Source: Balanoglossus misakiensis
Lineage: Eukaryota; Hemichordata
Assembly: GCA_040954595.2 (NCBI GenBank)
Contig: CM082581.2
Location: 4,030,001-4,094,000, forward strand
Direction: 5' to 3'
DNA: 64,000 nucleotides
The translations under genes and the position numbers were made by a program. Shown in pieces: positions 45,401 through 57,540 of this stretch. Each line of letters starts with the position of its first letter. Within the stretch, counting starts at the first letter, position 1. The notes beneath the pieces were generated by a model. The model worked only from the letters and a program-made list of their open reading frames with translations. It was not told where the DNA came from and made no database searches.

Positions 45401-48400
45401 ATGTACACTTGAAGATGACAACTCGTAAGTGTATATTAACGGGAGTGCAAATTTTTTTTTACACTATATAACAACTTCTAGCACACTTTGCAAATCAAAA
45501 TTCTTGCATAGAACCTCACCTTGGTTCTAGTAAGTTACACACTGCATGAATTGCCTGTTTAAATAAAAACAAGTATTAGACTGACAAAATGTCCTAAATA
45601 CACGGAAAAGAATCTGCATTTATTTTTCAATTTCCGTTTCGCAAACAAAAGCCCTTATTTTTGAACAGGTGCAATGCATTACAGATATTTCATATAATTG
45701 CTTACAAATCTGAGTTACTAAAGAAACTGAGCACATAAAATCACTATTCACTGAGAGTTGAATTAAAAATGGAACAGTTGCTATCTCAATATGACATTAT
45801 TTTTTTATATTGTTTTGTGAGAAGCTATGATGGTTCTGAAAACTTATAAATATACATGAAGTAGCACACACACGTACACACCTTAAGGACACACTAAACT
45901 TCCATGACATAAATGTTTGTGGTCAATTAACTCAGCACACTTCAGTAAGCATCGGCACATTTATAACAATAAGAGTTAACATTTGAACTACAACAGCAAT
46001 AATCCAGGTAATGTCACTTTTAAAAAGTCAGCAACTTTGGAATTTTAATGGCACGTCAGCGGACCTTGGACTGTACCATTCATTCTCTGGTTGCGATGGT
46101 TAGCATTAGGGTTGGCGTTAGGTTTAGGGTTATGACTTCATTTAAAATGACTTTTTAAATACAGTCAAACCCTAACACTAACCCTGAACAGGACAGCAAC
46201 TTTTCCCCTTTAAAATGCACGCTTAAGATTTTCACCAAACAACAAATAAATCAAGCAAGCTATTAGATTTCACAGACTGGCATAATGATATCTTATCACA
46301 AAATGTTAAAATATAATGACATTATATCAGCGCATCAGTACCATAAATACAGTGTCGTGATTGGATGACAGCCTGTCTTATTCATGGAAATTTGGATAAG
46401 AGCCTGTTTTAATTTATGCAAGCTATGGTTAAACAAAGCATAGAGCACTGCTGTATTGGCCGCAGAATAGAATATAAATTATAAGCTCAAGACGTTAAGC
46501 AAACAAAGGGACGTAATGATTTAGATATCAGGAACATTTCTTTCGGTCACTTCAATATAAATTCATTCGATGATGTGATATGGAACTTATTAGAGTGATA
46601 TTTACTTGAAGTCAATTCTTGGTGCCTCAAATATCTTTTACTTCACAGGATAATGATGACTCACTGCCTGAAGATTCTCATAGAGGTATATTTCACCACA
46701 TATTTACAGCTTAAACAATCTGTCTATGAATTCAGCATATACAATATTCATACATGTGTGCACGTGTATTTCTCAGAAGTTTGACTTTAGTATAAAACAC
46801 GATACAGAATATTCACATAATACACCCTGCAGTTATGTTGCAAAATGGATGTAGGCATAACTTACAATTCAAGACATCTTGTGCATTTTCCATATGATTA
46901 TAGTTAAATTGTCACATGGGGTGACCCATTTTACACTGATACCGGTACTAGTATATGCAACAAGTACATTATCTGTTGACAGTTTTTGAACTGTACAGTT
47001 ACAAATTGTAAAACTCATGCATAGACCATTAATGGGACAAAAGCTGTAACTTTTTGCTTTAATTTCTGTATTTTTGTTCTGTATACCAAATGCAATTTCT
47101 TGCTGTATTTGCTCACTGTATCCCATGATTCACTATATACATGTACCAAATTTTGTATAAAACACTAATCGGGAACTCAACTAGTTGGATATGTTTCAGT
47201 GGACTTTTAACAAGAAATTGCACCTCTGACACTCACATATGAGGGTGTACTAGACACTAAAATTCACCTCAGACAGATATAGAAACACACTATTTTCCCA
47301 GGTTATATTTGTACAGACACATAACAGGGTTGACCTTCTGAGAGGTTCAGATTATGTATAACTATGGCTTACAGGATGAAAATAAATAGGCGATACAAGG
47401 TTACAGCCTTGAAAATCACTCTATTAGTATTACAGAAATTAACTGGCCATCTTTTTGAAAATTACAGCTACACAATGTACCGGTACAATTATACACAAGA
47501 CCTTGGTCTATTGTAATTTACGTAAAACACTGCGAATAGCTCTCAAGTCATTCATGGCAGTGGAGAAAACAACAATGTATGACCCAACTCACCTGGCAGA
47601 TTGAAAAGTGTATTTAGGATATAAATCCTGTCTTCTGATTCCTTCGTGATTTGTATAAATTTGTTTGGATAGAGTTCCTGGATCTCCGATCCCGTCAAGA
47701 ATTTAAATCCATGTACACACACCAAGATGTTCCCAAAGGAATCCACCTGTGTGAAGGCAAATTATTGTACGATGTTATGAATGTGACAGCTGATATTTTT
47801 GACTTTATAAAAAGTCAAGACTGGGAACATGAAAACTTACCTGCAGTTTCTTACATTCCCACATGATGTGATAAGACTTTGATAGCAGTCAATGTCACAT
47901 CCTCTACAAAACGAAAGCTTATGTAACAATTGATGGCAAAATATAAAACTGACATTATCCACAATCCTCTCAGATATTACTTTGCATCATGACTATCATA
48001 TGTAACACTAAAAAGTGAATATGTGTGTATGTGTTTGTCAAGTAGATACTTTTTTGAAGTCCACAGTATTTTTCATTCAAACTTCCATGCTGTTGGTCGC
48101 ATCGTTACCATGTCCAGGACTACATTTTCGGGTATTTTTCTGCACCTTGTACAGCTCAAGTACACCCTGTACAACTCAAAATATTTTCAAGCATGATCGC
48201 TTTTTCTTAAAAGCATTCTTCATTCAAGTCACACCAATGACTAATAACTTAGTCAGATGCTTTTCAACTCTTTGTCCTTCAAAGAGAGCAGGTTTTCTGA
48301 AGGTCATACATTCACTGTAGAATATACCTATTGACATTCTTTTCATCATCAAGTGAGTGTTCCATGGACTGACTCTGAGGGACCTGTAAACCCCATACAC

Positions 48401-51400
48401 AACAATGTGCTGATTGATCTTATGTTGTTGTGGTGATACTTTTCACTTCTATTTTAATATCATGTTATTTCACACGTTGGGTACAATTTCAATTTTTATT
48501 TCACATACACTGTGACAATTTTATCAGTGAATTGAACAATTTTTCACAACATTCCTTTAGCCATCAGTAAATCTCCACACACTTTTGTCCAGGTAAAAAC
48601 CTACATACATACAACTTAGTATTTAAGGATATTTTTTTATTAAAGGTAAAAAATATTAGTTCGATTTTACATATGGACTGATTGCAATGAAGACAGATGC
48701 TGATTAACCCTTTCACCACCATGGTTCGGTCCAAACCCATTATTTTCTATGGTGAGGTTGGACCTACAAAGAGGGACCTGGGGGTGAAAGGGTTAAATTA
48801 AGACCTAATTTCCCTGTGATTACATCCAAAGCATACTAGTGTTTAACGAGTAATGATGATGTACATACCTTGATCAAATTACCATACTCTTTATCAAAGA
48901 GTAATCCTCTTACAGGAAATGAACTGTCATATCTAAAGTTTACCAGTTCCTGAAATTCAAAATAAACATTCCAAATGAGTTTTGCACAGAAAATACACTA
49001 TATGAATAATCAAATCAGAGCTTCCCAAGCTTAAATATGGACATGAGAAATGTCTTTATAGAAATATTAATACTGGTACAAATTCAAATCAAAAAGAGAA
49101 AAGTTGGCTTGTAAATATTTATAGATACGCATAGCAAAAAGGAATATGATAGCTGAAGAAGTCCAATGCTGTTAATTAGATAAGAATTGAATAATGTAAT
49201 TACAAATACTTGGAATATATTAACAAACCCATTAAGTTTTTTAATTGAATTTACCAGCAGTCCAAGCAAGGATGACTATCAATCCAATTGTCCACTCAAT
49301 AAGTGGATTCAGACTGGACAGTTTGCTGCGGTGTAGCACCAGTGCTGGGCCCGGGCTGGCATAAAATAACAAATATGGACACGCTGTGTTGGCCTAGGGC
49401 CAGCTTAATTTGGTCCCAGTAGGAAGGGGAGTTTTAGGGCCGACCTAAAATCTAGGCCAACGCAAACTCGTGTGTGTAGACACTACGTCAATCACATGGT
49501 CATATGCAATGAATCAGCATGTAAAATGGGTAAATGGAGTACAGTGGAGACAAAATCTGAGTCGGCCCAAATTTAGGTACCAGTATACATGTAGGTGCGG
49601 ACGCGGCCCAAATCTATTCCCCAAAAGAGAGTCACTTTATGTTGCCCTAAATTTTCTGGTGAAAATTAACCTACCTGAGGGTAACCAATGGATACCATCC
49701 TTTCCACCACAAGATCAAACCCCATTTCTTCATATTCAGGGGACTTGTACACTGCAACAAAAATGACAATTGTGAAGAATAACATAGATTGTAAAATGTA
49801 TCATTTAAAATACTAAGTATTTTTTCTCTGATAAGTCAAATCAATACAATGTAGTGGATCTAGCCAATAAGCTATATTAGCTGACTTGCCTCTGGTTCAA
49901 CACTAAAGACGAATTGAAAATATTGTAAGTTTAAAATGGAACCCTAAATGAACTTTTAAAATTTCAGCCTGTATCAACTTTATGCACACTATTGTTAGTT
50001 TGGCTTGGTCAACCTGGATCAAATCTCCCTAACCATCACATACATGAAAACCTCCAGTTTTATATGTAAACATTTTCATTTTCATTTGTGGACCAATCAC
50101 AGCAAGCATGACAAATTGAGTTCAACAACTTATATCACCACCAGTACTTCCAATATCTGATAGCTATTGACGTACAAGTACAGCAGCAGTCCAGAGAGGA
50201 ATTTTTTGAAAAGCAAACCCTGCTATCTTTAATGACTGCCACAGTGCCAGGTTATTAAAATCATCCATCTCAATTAATCTATTTTGTCTCAAAAACCTTC
50301 ACATGGATGGACCCAGTTGGACTCATGTGTGTTTTAGCTGCAAACTTTTAATAAGTTCTTGATATTGTTGTATAGTTTACAATGTTTTGTTTATGGGTTT
50401 GGTGTGGCTGCAGGACAGAAAGTGGACAAGATACAGATGTACCACAGACATTGCTTTCCCTTGATTATCATTTCGCCTCTAAATTTAATAAACACCAAGT
50501 AACAAGCAAAACATGCATTCCTCAATCTCTCCTGGGTTTTGCCAAATGTTTAAGAGTGTACACCCCAATTATGTGATTGGCTCCTCGCATGCCATTTAGA
50601 ACCGTATGATCGCACTACACATTTCCAGACCAACATGATCTCCAATGACATTTTTATACTAAACTATGTTTTGAGGGAGGGTGCCAGACTGAATAAGCAT
50701 ACTTTGGCAGCAGATATGCAGACACACTCTTCTAACTATTTCTGAGGAATTCAAGGTCAAAGACAAATCTACTAATTGTATTTACCCTGCCTATTAAATT
50801 GGATAAAAGGTTGCCAGAGTAGGAGCACATATTAAAATAGTTACTTGCTGAGGAATTGACCTCATGCTAATGAAATCACCCACTGGTTAGCAACAAATGT
50901 GCAGGCCATTGTGATAATTTTATTCAAACTTCTAATGGGGAAATTCAGAAAAAAATACACAGGAATTGTATGTACACAGTTGAAGGTACAGGGGACATAT
51001 TTTATACATTTTTTTCTCTCTGACATTATGCTTCGTACTATTTGTGTTGATAGTGTGTAATTATTTATCACTGTATCCAAATAAGACAGTTGTGCTTGTA
51101 GCAATAAATGATTGACAGACATTAACTGTGGTTGGATAGAAAATTATAATGCTTTATAATAAATGTTGTGGGGGTAATGGGTTGACTGCATAAACCAACA
51201 CGCATACAATCTTGATTTGATCTTTGTGAACATGTTTGCTGGGATCATAACATGTCATTTATTATTTATAACATGTGTTATTGTGTCTTTCATGCCATCA
51301 GGCGAGATGATGCAATGCTAGCATGTATCCCATCCAGTGATGTAATGAAATTATATGAAACTGAAATATCAGGAATGGCGTGTATAAAAGGGAACACCAA

Positions 51401-52825
51401 CTTCACACATATGCAATTTGTCAGTGATTAACATAATATTTATTACTAAAAGGTACAAACAGATGCTGCCAAGTCTATTCCTGCCAAACTCATTTATGTG
51501 AACAAACAAGCTGTTCATAAACAGACCTAGACCTATTGCATGGGACCCCAAAAGACTTGTACATTGTTGGTACAGACTATACTAAATATCAGGACTGGTG
51601 CTTTGGGGAAGGAATACTCTTTTACAGTTAGGTGTTTAGAGTAAGGTCATTATATTTTGGGAAATAGAGAATCCGAAGGGTCTTTATTTTTCAGACATGT
51701 AGATAAACATGACCAAATACTTTCACCCAAACATATTTTTATAATTGTATGAGCATTTTATATAGCTATCTGTCTAAAGCATTAAAATTACATTTTTTCT
51801 GCTACAAAAATCATCCCAATATAGAGTAACTTTCATGCGCAAAAAGTAACCCATCAGATGGACTTCAGTTGAACAATTGTCATCCTAATCGGGCTAGCAG
51901 TTTCTGACTTTTTGTCAAACGCTGAAAAGATCTTTAAATTGAAGTTTTAACCCCTTTCTTGCGTGTGCGCTTGGAATGACTGGTTATCGTGTACTATTGT
52001 ATTTATATATTGTGTATATTTCTCAGTCACAAGAATACACTGATAAAAATCATGAATGTATACTATAAACATGGAACACACATCTTATCATAAAACATGG
52101 ATATTGGAGCTGAGTGTGGCCATTTTGAATGGTTGCTAGCTGCATCACTGATCAGTGTGCACTAGTCTAGCACAACTCATTTCATAGAACTGTTCTTGTA
52201 TGAGGTTTTGGTTATACCGTAGACACTAGATGGTTGTACCCTATGTTGTTTTCTCTTAAAATTTTTGTAAACATCTTTAATTCATTGTATTTAATGTAAA
52301 ATTGAAACTTTACAACATCAGCTATTAATAATATTACCAGATGCAGTTCTGACCATAGACTAACAATGGCATACAGCCACACCCTATTCATAAACGTCAC
52401 ACTCACACATATCGTGTAGCAATCTATAATATGGACAAATACTATATCCTTAACACTAATATTAAATGATAAGTATGTATTCAGTCCCCCACAGTTTTAA
52501 TCCATATTTTATTCCACAACTAAACATAATACAAATACACCTGACTTAACATGTTACAAATACACCTGGCAACAGTAACTATGCTTGGGGTAATCTTACC
52601 TACTAGGGTATAGTCCATATCAAATCCAAAGTAGTTGATTTTCTCCAAACTGACACTGCGGTTGGCAAAGACACGATGTGGTGTATCTCTGCGATACTTC
52701 TTGGGGACTGATTCACCCGACGTAAAATCCAAAGTTGGCTTGTTATCCATCACTGTCATTGGAAAGGGATCATACATGACCCAATCATCAAAGGACACAG
52801 TTTTTGAAGACAGTCTTTGAGCCAT
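39216..52825 (-). CDS. NT5C2: Cytosolic purine 5'-nucleotidase NT5C2 (15 coding exons)
   Basis: HAD-superfamily enzyme that dephosphorylates IMP, GMP and related 6-hydroxypurine nucleotides and can transfer the phosphate to nucleosides. Exons in transcript order: 52600-52825, 49675-49751, 48869-48949, 47593-47746, 45103-45254, 44266-44345, 44020-44080, 43860-43901, 43291-43398, 42660-42897, 42428-42479, 41569-41629, 40815-40872, 40342-40460, 39216-39458. All junctions are GT/AG with matching phases, giving 1752 nt and 583 residues; human is 561. Catalytic motifs are intact: DMDYT (69-73), TNSD (269-272), Lys312 in [10 protein letters not shown], and [11 protein letters not shown] (Asp371, Asp376). 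The acidic C-terminus (HNHDEDDEE) matches the family. The N-terminus is about 17 residues longer than human before DxDxT. Confidence 0.97.
40085..40168. mobile_element. 84-bp piggyBac-like MITE
   Basis: Ends CCCTTTCACCCCAG and (inverted) CAGTGAAAGGG, flanked by CTAA on the left and TTAA on the right. Shares its internal gtccaacctt-ccat and caatgggtttggact blocks with 48708-48792. TTAA target and CCC ends are the piggyBac hallmark. Lies in an NT5C2 intron. Confidence 0.7.
40342..40460 (-). CDS. NT5C2: NT5C2 exon 14
   Basis: 119 bp, [20 protein letters not shown] then [19 protein letters not shown]. Almost identical to human. Confidence 0.96.
40815..40872 (-). CDS. NT5C2: NT5C2 exon 13
   Basis: 58 bp, [19 protein letters not shown](G), preserving the MDM..GSLFRSG block of the family. 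Confidence 0.95.
41569..41629 (-). CDS. NT5C2: NT5C2 exon 12
   Basis: 61 bp, [20 protein letters not shown]; human has [20 protein letters not shown]. Confidence 0.95.
42117..42258. repeat. 142-bp foldback repeat
   Basis: Two near-complementary arms of about 65 bp (agcaataac..gggtatac..cgatttgggtacaattcg and its inverse) meet around 42188. It sits in the NT5C2 intron 41630-42427, probably inside a larger MITE-like block that begins near 41715. Confidence 0.7.
42428..42479 (-). CDS. NT5C2: NT5C2 exon 11
   Basis: 52 bp, (D)[16 protein letters not shown](K); human has LFEELQSLDIFLAELYK. The acceptor is atctttcag and the donor is CAA|gtaaga. Confidence 0.94.
42660..42897 (-). CDS. NT5C2: NT5C2 exon 10: HAD motif IV
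   Basis: 238 bp, [79 protein letters not shown]. Asp371 and Asp376 of GDHVFGD are the Mg-binding motif IV acids. Confidence 0.96.
43291..43398 (-). CDS. NT5C2: NT5C2 exon 9: HAD motif III
   Basis: 108 bp, [20 protein letters not shown] then [16 protein letters not shown]. The Lys of ARKPLFF (Lys312) is the motif III lysine. Confidence 0.96.
43860..43901 (-). CDS. NT5C2: NT5C2 exon 8 (42 bp)
   Basis: A 14-codon exon, [14 protein letters not shown], phase 0 at both ends, with acceptor cattttcag and donor ACA|gtgagt. Being a multiple of three it could be skipped without a frameshift. Confidence 0.94.
44020..44080 (-). CDS. NT5C2: NT5C2 exon 7: HAD motif II
   Basis: 61 bp, [20 protein letters not shown]. 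The Thr of ATNSD (Thr269) is the motif II phosphate-binding residue. Confidence 0.96.
44266..44345 (-). CDS. NT5C2: NT5C2 exon 6
   Basis: 80 bp, [20 protein letters not shown] then IPSLLH(R). Corresponds to human [20 protein letters not shown]. Confidence 0.95.
44446..44471. repeat. Perfect 26-bp palindrome in larger inverted repeat
   Basis: The half-site CTGTATTTTCACT is followed immediately by its exact complement. Outer ACAGTGAA / TTCACTGT (about 44430 and 44487) extend the symmetry, which suggests a small foldback element in an NT5C2 intron. Confidence 0.75.
45103..45254 (-). CDS. NT5C2: NT5C2 exon 5
   Basis: 152 bp, [20 protein letters not shown] through [20 protein letters not shown] to VHAK. 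The acceptor is atttcacag and the donor is AAG|gtatgc. Confidence 0.95.
45255..47592 (-). other. NT5C2: Large NT5C2 intron
   Basis: 2.3 kb. Contains an inverted pair of degenerate telomere-like (TTAGGG) runs at 46098-46135 and 46165-46190. No other structure seen. Confidence 0.5.
47593..47746 (-). CDS. NT5C2: NT5C2 exon 4
   Basis: 154 bp, begins [20 protein letters not shown] and ends [10 protein letters not shown](E). A three-residue longer loop (ITKESED region) relative to human explains part of the extra length. Confidence 0.95.
48708..48792. mobile_element. 85-bp piggyBac-like MITE, perfect TTAA duplication
   Basis: Flanked by TTAA at 48704-48707 and 48793-48796. Ends are CCCTTTCACC and GGTGAAAGGG. 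Internally almost palindromic (ggtccaaaccca... / ...gaggttggacct). Same family as 40085-40168; a more diverged relative may lie at 61826-61886. Lies in an NT5C2 intron. Confidence 0.82.
48869..48949 (-). CDS. NT5C2: NT5C2 exon 3
   Basis: 81 bp, [20 protein letters not shown] then EYGNLIK. The acceptor is gaatttcag and the donor is AAG|gtatgt. Confidence 0.95.
49675..49751 (-). CDS. NT5C2: NT5C2 exon 2
   Basis: 77 bp, reads (V)[19 protein letters not shown] then SIGYPQ, the block directly after motif I. The acceptor is ttgttgcag and the donor is CAG|gtaggt. Confidence 0.95.
49752..52599 (-). other. NT5C2: Largest NT5C2 intron
   Basis: 2.85 kb between coding exons 1 and 2. AT-rich; open frames present but no recognisable exon or element. 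Confidence 0.55.
52600..52825 (-). CDS. NT5C2: NT5C2 coding exon 1: start and HAD motif I
   Basis: Starts at ATG 52825-52823 ([15 protein letters not shown]) and contains [20 protein letters not shown] followed by [14 protein letters not shown], whose DMDYT holds the nucleophile Asp69 and acid/base Asp71. Ends with one base of a split Val codon; donor GTAG|gtaaga. The frame stays open upstream to a probable acceptor at 52891, so an additional 5' coding exon is possible. Confidence 0.95.
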
Positions 52826-52890
52826 GGCAGGGTGGCAGACGCAATAGTGCAAACACACAATAGCCAATAGAGCACACACAAAGTATTTGC
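52826..52890 (-). other. NT5C2: NT5C2 5' UTR or in-frame upstream coding segment
   Basis: Between a probable acceptor (..tcccaatgtag, 52892-52891) and the ATG at 52825. The frame is open and reads [18 protein letters not shown] then HPA, a hydrophobic stretch. It could be untranslated, or part of a signal-peptide-bearing isoform. Confidence 0.45.
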
Positions 52891-54552
52891 CTACATTGGG
52901 ATACACACAGTAAAATACAATGTTACATGAGCGCTAAATGCAAACACTTTGGTTACATAATATAACAACTAAAGCATTTTCCAGCTGTAATAGCACAATG
53001 GTAGTCTTTTGAATAAATAATATGGTATGACATCATTTGAAAAATAAAATTAAGTCATACTCCTTCCCTGTGTTAAGTGTTAGTACCAAGAGAATTCACA
53101 CGGAAGGTTAATGACCTTAAAGGTAAAACAGAAATAGATAGATACACAAATACTTTACACTAAAAGGTCAACGTAACTGGACTAAGGACAAAGCTGAGAT
53201 ATGAACAAAACATGCAACAGTAATGAAACCTTATTGACAAAAGGTGTTAAGTATAGACCAGCGGCTTCCAGTTGACTCGTCAGATCGCTATATTCAATAT
53301 CACGATAGTCTATTGCGCAGTAACAATTTACAAAACGTTAACACCACTCAAATCTGATCGGGGCTGATACAATATTTGCATACAATACGGAACGCACAGC
53401 CCAAAAGACCAGTGGGGATGTAGGGGCGTGTATACGTATGCAAATGACCAGCTGGCCCAAATATTACTTGGCATTTAAAGATGGTTGAATTGAGTTAACA
53501 ATACTATAAAATGTCAATTGCATTATAGCGTTTTCAGCAACATCACAGACAATCTCTCCCAATCATAACACGGAGCAACAAGCTGGATTGTTTTCGTCTA
53601 CCGGCCGACATGACGCGACCGCTGTTGTCAACAGTACTTTTTGGAGAGCGATATCAAATATGGTACTTGGTTAAATTTTCAGATATTTATTATTATTTTG
53701 AAATCGTATGTAACTATGAACACATACCTGCCAAGTTATAATGAATCCACCTCTTTACGAAATTCTGAAATAATTTTGTAAATGTTATAAACGTTTACCA
53801 ATTCCCCTGACAGGACTGCAGACTGTTTTACTCTTACACTGTAACCTATTCACAACCATAACATTAGATAACCGTGAGCCACAGGTAGGACCTTCAATAT
53901 CAGTCAAGCACTTAGCATTAAGTTATAGTCTAAAGCTTGCCTCCAAATACATTTGCAACTGTTACAGACATGCCATTGACATCAAGGTTTACACCTGCTG
54001 GTTTAAAACCAAATTGAGAATTCCTTTCTGATGCGGATTAATTTAGTCGCGACGAAGGTGACGGACAAGCTGCAGCCAGTACGATACTGTATAACATTAT
54101 ACATAGAGTCTATGAACTGATGTGCTACATGAAAGACGTACTCTGATTGGTGGACGATCAATCAGGACAGGCCATCTGCAGGTCAGGTTACGGGCTCATG
54201 TCCACGTAAATATTATGTTTACATGTATATTTCGTCAGTCCAGTCATCGACACTCGACAATACTGCAGGCCCAAAGTTTAAAAGGTTGTAGGGAGGACGG
54301 AGGTGGTTGTTGATGTATATCAGCCGCCAAAACACGTACGATTGAGAAGTGTATTTCCTCCACCTTGGGTCAAGGACGAAGAGAAAAAAGTGCCCGCGTA
54401 CAGTCCGGCGACAGGCCTGCGAGTTTTAAACTGCGACTTGCACTGTGATGGCGTCCTTTGAAACTGCAATTTTTAATCTCTGTGGTGCGAGTAGTATAAC
54501 AAAAATACAAATGTTCAGAAATAAAGTTACACCAATTCCAAAACTGTCTTAC
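52891..54552. promoter_or_regulatory. Probable NT5C2 promoter / first-exon region
   Basis: The NT5C2 transcription start should lie in this stretch. CpG-rich patches occur near 53600-53640 and 54030-54070. No TATA box or initiator was identified with confidence. Confidence 0.35.
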
Positions 54553-55060
54553 CATGGACGTAAAAAGAGAAGGACTTAGGACTGCCGCTTAAGCCCATTC
54601 ACACCTATTGTGTTCGCTTTGTCTACGCTGTTCTTTGACGTCGGGTGACCGTTGCCGAAGTCAACGTACACAGTGACACACCCCCTCGGGTGCTCTCAGC
54701 AGTATTCACGAAAACTTGCTGTTTAAGTCACAAATAAGTGGTAAATTAATGTAAAATTATCACCATTTTTTTGTATCGATGTAACGGAAATAAAGAAGTG
54801 AAAACAGAAAAAATCGACGCATATTTGACCAAATGGCGAACCGATCTTTATAAGCATACTAAAAAAACAAGACATTTTAAAATCACTCTCACTTTAAAAG
54901 TTCAAGGGTCCTACGTCTAATTTTTGCATTTTAGAGGAGACGAAGCAATAAACTTTCAGAAAATGTGCGTCTTATATGCAGGAGCACATGGCCATTTTCG
55001 CTATCCACGTTCGGATTTTGCCAATGTTCGCGAAGTGCGGTTACTCTTTTTACGTCCATG
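54553..55060. mobile_element. 508-bp TIR element, CATGGACGTAAAAAG ends, 7-bp duplication
   Basis: Left end CATGGACGTAAAAAGAG and right end its inverse, both bordered by GTCTTAC (54546-54552 and 55061-55067). No transposase frame. A 41-bp miniature with the same termini is at 57541-57581. Confidence 0.8.
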
Positions 55061-55067
55061 GTCTTAC

Positions 55068-57540
55068 TAAATTAATAACGACATTTTTTTCATTTTCTTG
55101 ACACCATACGTACACAAAGACCTGGTTATCGGAGCCAGCCAATATCCACTCTGATAAAAATTAACTCGAAACTGAAATGACTTTTATTTTCACCTTACAC
55201 AAATATCGCGAGTGACTTATATGACCAGGCTTTTTGACAATATGCTCGGTATATCGGACCATGTTGAAATCAATCTGAGAAAGTTTCATCGGGTTGTTGA
55301 ACTTTAATCCCGTAAAAAATAATTGGAGCAAATCCAGAGGGGATTGACAAGGTCCGAAATTCGCCTTTCGGCAAGTTCAAGAAGTTCAAGTGAAGCTGTC
55401 GTAACAAGGATATTCAGGTCCCTGTTGAACATGCATCTCGACCAAATGGTGTCAAATAACCAGGTAAACGAACAATCGTCTTTCAAGTAGTTCAGGCTAC
55501 TTTTTTCCTTCACACTGAAGAAGTTATACATAGAGCATAATATGCAAAACAATCTGAAAAAGAAACAAGATTTTGATTATTGATAAATAAAACAATATGC
55601 GAATGACCCTCTTTCGCTTTGCCGTGCAAGCCCATGGCACCCGGGACCTCCCACGGAATTTGCATTTAATAGTTGCATATAACATTAGTAAACAATATTG
55701 GTTTATACATTATAGTTGTACACTTCGTGGACGGCTATTTTAGGGTCTGTTTGACTTCATGGAATTCCCCTATCGCAAAGAATGATGAATACAAAAACTT
55801 CACACGCTGAAGGTGGAGCCATAAGTCAACTCGTTCGGTAAGCTAAGCAAGAAATTAAGCCCACATTGCCAACGATCCATGGCCATTTTGCCCCGGAATT
55901 GGGCGATTCCTGTGCAGCTAATTTAAGGTAGCAAGATAACTGCGTGAAATAATCTGAAACCGTCGATAGCTGTGCGAAGAACTAATCGCAGAAGTGAGAC
56001 AGATCCTTCTGAGGACTTCTTTGCTTTCTACAGAAACTTCACTTGATGGGGGATATGTGGAAACGCAGATCTAGATGTATATAAAAGAGTATTTGATGGG
56101 ATATCATTATTTTCGCTGAAGTTGGCAAATAAAATACTTGCCCTAAACGTGCCATAATTCTTACAAGGGTTTTTGAGTTATGTCACATTCAGTCGCGATG
56201 TTCAAAGTGTCAGGGATAATATAAACAAAATGCCCCCAAAAATGTTGACTAATGCAGTACTGCAATTGGACGATTGAAAATGATCCAAGACGGTTTGGAC
56301 TAGCCGACTATTAATCGATTGATGATTTTTTTCGAGTATTTGCTTGCTTTGAGCGAGTTTCTCGTACTGAGCTCAGTTTTGAATTCGGGGCAGAGCTGAT
56401 GGTTTCGGTCACCGGCCGACCACCAACGCGATCCCATGCATGACTACGCGCTCACACTCGCTGCGGTTTCCACACACGTTTACATGTATAGACTCGGGAA
56501 AAAATCTGAAATGTATGTATCATGAAATACAATGTAATGAAGCCCATAGACCTGGAGCAAGTCTAAAAGCGGTTAAAAGAAAACTTTTGGCATCCCTGTC
56601 CTGCCCCCCCCCCCCCCTGTGTGGCGTGGAGAAGATAAATATGATCTGTAATGTCTAGCCTGTGAATTTTGTAACAGAGGTTTAAGTGAAACCATTTTCC
56701 TCATTTTTAATCCGAAAACTTTCTTACGCGAAAAGTTAGTTCCCGGCCCCGGCCCATTCCCACCGCTCGCTGGCTGCGCTAGCGCCAGCAGCGTTAGAAA
56801 GGGGGCAGGGAACCTCAACCCACTGAACCAGTGCGGTTTGTTTATTCATACCGCGATTTACAAATCTTGTTATTGATCACTTGGAAAGAGAGTGTCTCCT
56901 AAATTTAGATCATTTCAAAATTCTTCCCGCTTTACAATAGTATGATTTTAACAGTCTTGGAACACCTTTCATTTACCTGAGACTGAATGTTTGTGAACGA
57001 GCCTTCAATCGCATGACGAGAAAGGCTAGCGAGCTTCAACAAACAAACACACAAACAAACACAAAAGATCAATCCAGCTGATCGAGTCGTCTGCAACCAT
57101 CTGCGTGGTAGTGACAGCGACACGACAGGTACAATTAGTCCAGTTATCTCATTTGGCTTTGAATGCAAATTAAGTTAGTGTGTATGTTTGCGTTAGATTT
57201 TGGTCGGTGATAAATGTTATTGTGTGATTTATGGAAACCTCTTGCGTTGCCCACGGTTGGTCTGAACCCCGGTGGCACTCCTTTTCCGGGACTTTTTCAA
57301 TTTCAACAAAAAGTGCAAAATTGGGGCAATGACATTGTTTCAATATGACATCTGTGTGTAAAATTAATCCAATACAATATCTGTCTTTATGACCTCACGG
57401 GAGATAGAGCTCTATATCCCCAGGTGATGCACCAGCACTGATCTACATTTCAAACCCGCTGTTTTAAAACAATCCCTGGTTCTTGCACTAGTTCATATTG
57501 ACACTGGGTTTTACCATTTCTCCACGGTCTATGGTTTTAC
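55068..57540. other. Intergenic, no gene identified
   Basis: A 82-codon open frame on the - strand at 55304-55552 has protein-like stretches (SLELLELAERRISDLVNPLW) but no recognised family or splice context. A 14-base poly-C run lies at about 56605-56618. Confidence 0.4.

Noticed and set aside
55304-55552. 82-codon - strand frame with protein-like segments
   Set aside because: No homologue recognised, no exon boundaries and no neighbouring exons; kept only as a note.
55839-55890. Short 5S rRNA-like string (ggtaagctaagcaag)
   Set aside because: Only about 15 bases resemble 5S rRNA and the rest does not fold or match.
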